Assembly: GCA_021296435.1 (NCBI GenBank)
Contig: JAGWAK010000108.1
Coordinates: 1-6,157, forward strand
Source of the DNA: Acidimicrobiia bacterium
GTDB taxonomy: Bacteria; Actinomycetota; Acidimicrobiia; Acidimicrobiales; CATQHL01
Direction: 5' to 3'
DNA length: 6,157 nucleotides
Shown here: one piece after another, positions 5,945-6,157 of the stretch
How positions within the stretch are numbered: the first letter of the stretch is position 1
How the letters are laid out: the number at the start of each line of letters is the position of its first letter
Made by a program: the position numbers and the translations under genes
The notes under the pieces: generated by a model
What the model was told of the DNA's origin: nothing
Databases searched by the model: none
What the model saw: the letters and a program-made list of their open reading frames with translations, nothing else

Positions 5945-6157
5945 TCGTCAGTGATGACCCGCAGCACGCTTCCGACCTGCCGGACCGCTTCGAGGTGCCG
6001 CAGCTCGTCGAGCGTCGCCCGCATGTCGCTCTCGCAGGCCACGTGGGTGATGAAGATGATGCGGGCCTGGTCGCCGAGGCCCTCCTGGGTCATGGAGCGG
6101 ATCGACACGCCGTGGCGGCCGAACACGCCCGCCACCGCGGCCAGCACACCCGGCCGG
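5941..6157 (-). CDS. hom: Homoserine dehydrogenase, C-terminal ACT domain (5' part outside window)
   Basis: Only the last 71 codons are present, from RPGVLAAVAGVFGRHGVSI to the terminal LRVITDE. This is an ACT domain: RPGVLAAVA starts the first strand-helix unit, and GVSIRSMTQEG is the typical second strand of homoserine dehydrogenase ACT domains. VGSVLRV is the usual C-terminal end of actinobacterial and Bacillus Hom. The full enzyme reduces aspartate semialdehyde to homoserine, and the ACT domain commonly carries threonine feedback control. The NAD(P)-binding and catalytic domains lie beyond the window edge. The TGA overlaps the thrC ATG by four bases. Another ACT-domain enzyme, such as aspartate kinase, is possible from this fragment alone. 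The thrC neighbour and the terminal motif make Hom much more likely. Confidence 0.9.
   Translation of the reverse strand, partial: RPGVLAAVAGVFGRHGVSIRSMTQEGLGDQARIIFITHVACESDMRATLDELRHLEAVRQVGSVLRVITDE

Noticed and set aside
1..6157. CRISPR arrays, tRNA or rRNA genes, insertion sequences, attachment sites
   Set aside because: I saw no regularly spaced repeats, cloverleaf-like sequence, transposase motifs or terminal inverted repeats. Apart from the 3098-3339 leader, nearly all of the window is coding.

Overview
The window is high-GC bacterial chromosome. Every supported gene lies on the minus strand, so transcription runs from high to low coordinates. In that order the genes are hom (C-terminal end only), thrC, an ApgM/phosphoglycerate-mutase-like gene, rho, rpmE and prfA (lacking only its last few codons). 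This order matches the actinobacterial thrA-thrC-thrB-rho-rpmE-prfA neighbourhood known from Mycobacterium. The Rho protein has the long acidic then Arg/Gly-rich insert typical of actinobacterial Rho. The organism is therefore probably an actinomycetote, possibly an uncultured Acidimicrobiia-like lineage; the class-level guess is inference.

Region 3340-6157 is a threonine-biosynthesis operon. hom (homoserine dehydrogenase, ACT domain) overlaps thrC by ATGA, and thrC is followed after 13 bases by the ApgM-like gene. No GHMP-family homoserine kinase (thrB) is present where actinobacteria usually carry it. The alkaline-phosphatase-superfamily protein in that slot is the obvious candidate for the missing kinase, which would give aspartate semialdehyde -> homoserine -> phosphohomoserine -> threonine.

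Region 3098-3339 (about 240 bases) has no confirmed gene. It holds a plausible sigma-70 promoter (TTGTGG, 17 bases, TACGCT), then about 180 bases of likely rho leader with two inverted repeats and a possible 35-codon leader ORF.

Region 1-3097 is the transcription-termination/translation cluster: rho, rpmE (cysteine-free, type B L31) and prfA (RF1, intact GGQ and PxT motifs). rho is broken as given. Two short apparent deletions shift the frame at about 2350 and about 1775, and each removes residues conserved in the family. The two shifts cancel, so the C-terminus returns to the original frame. All neighbouring genes read cleanly. Whether the damage is real or an assembly error is the main open question. 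The ApgM-type kinase substitution is the most interesting biological point.
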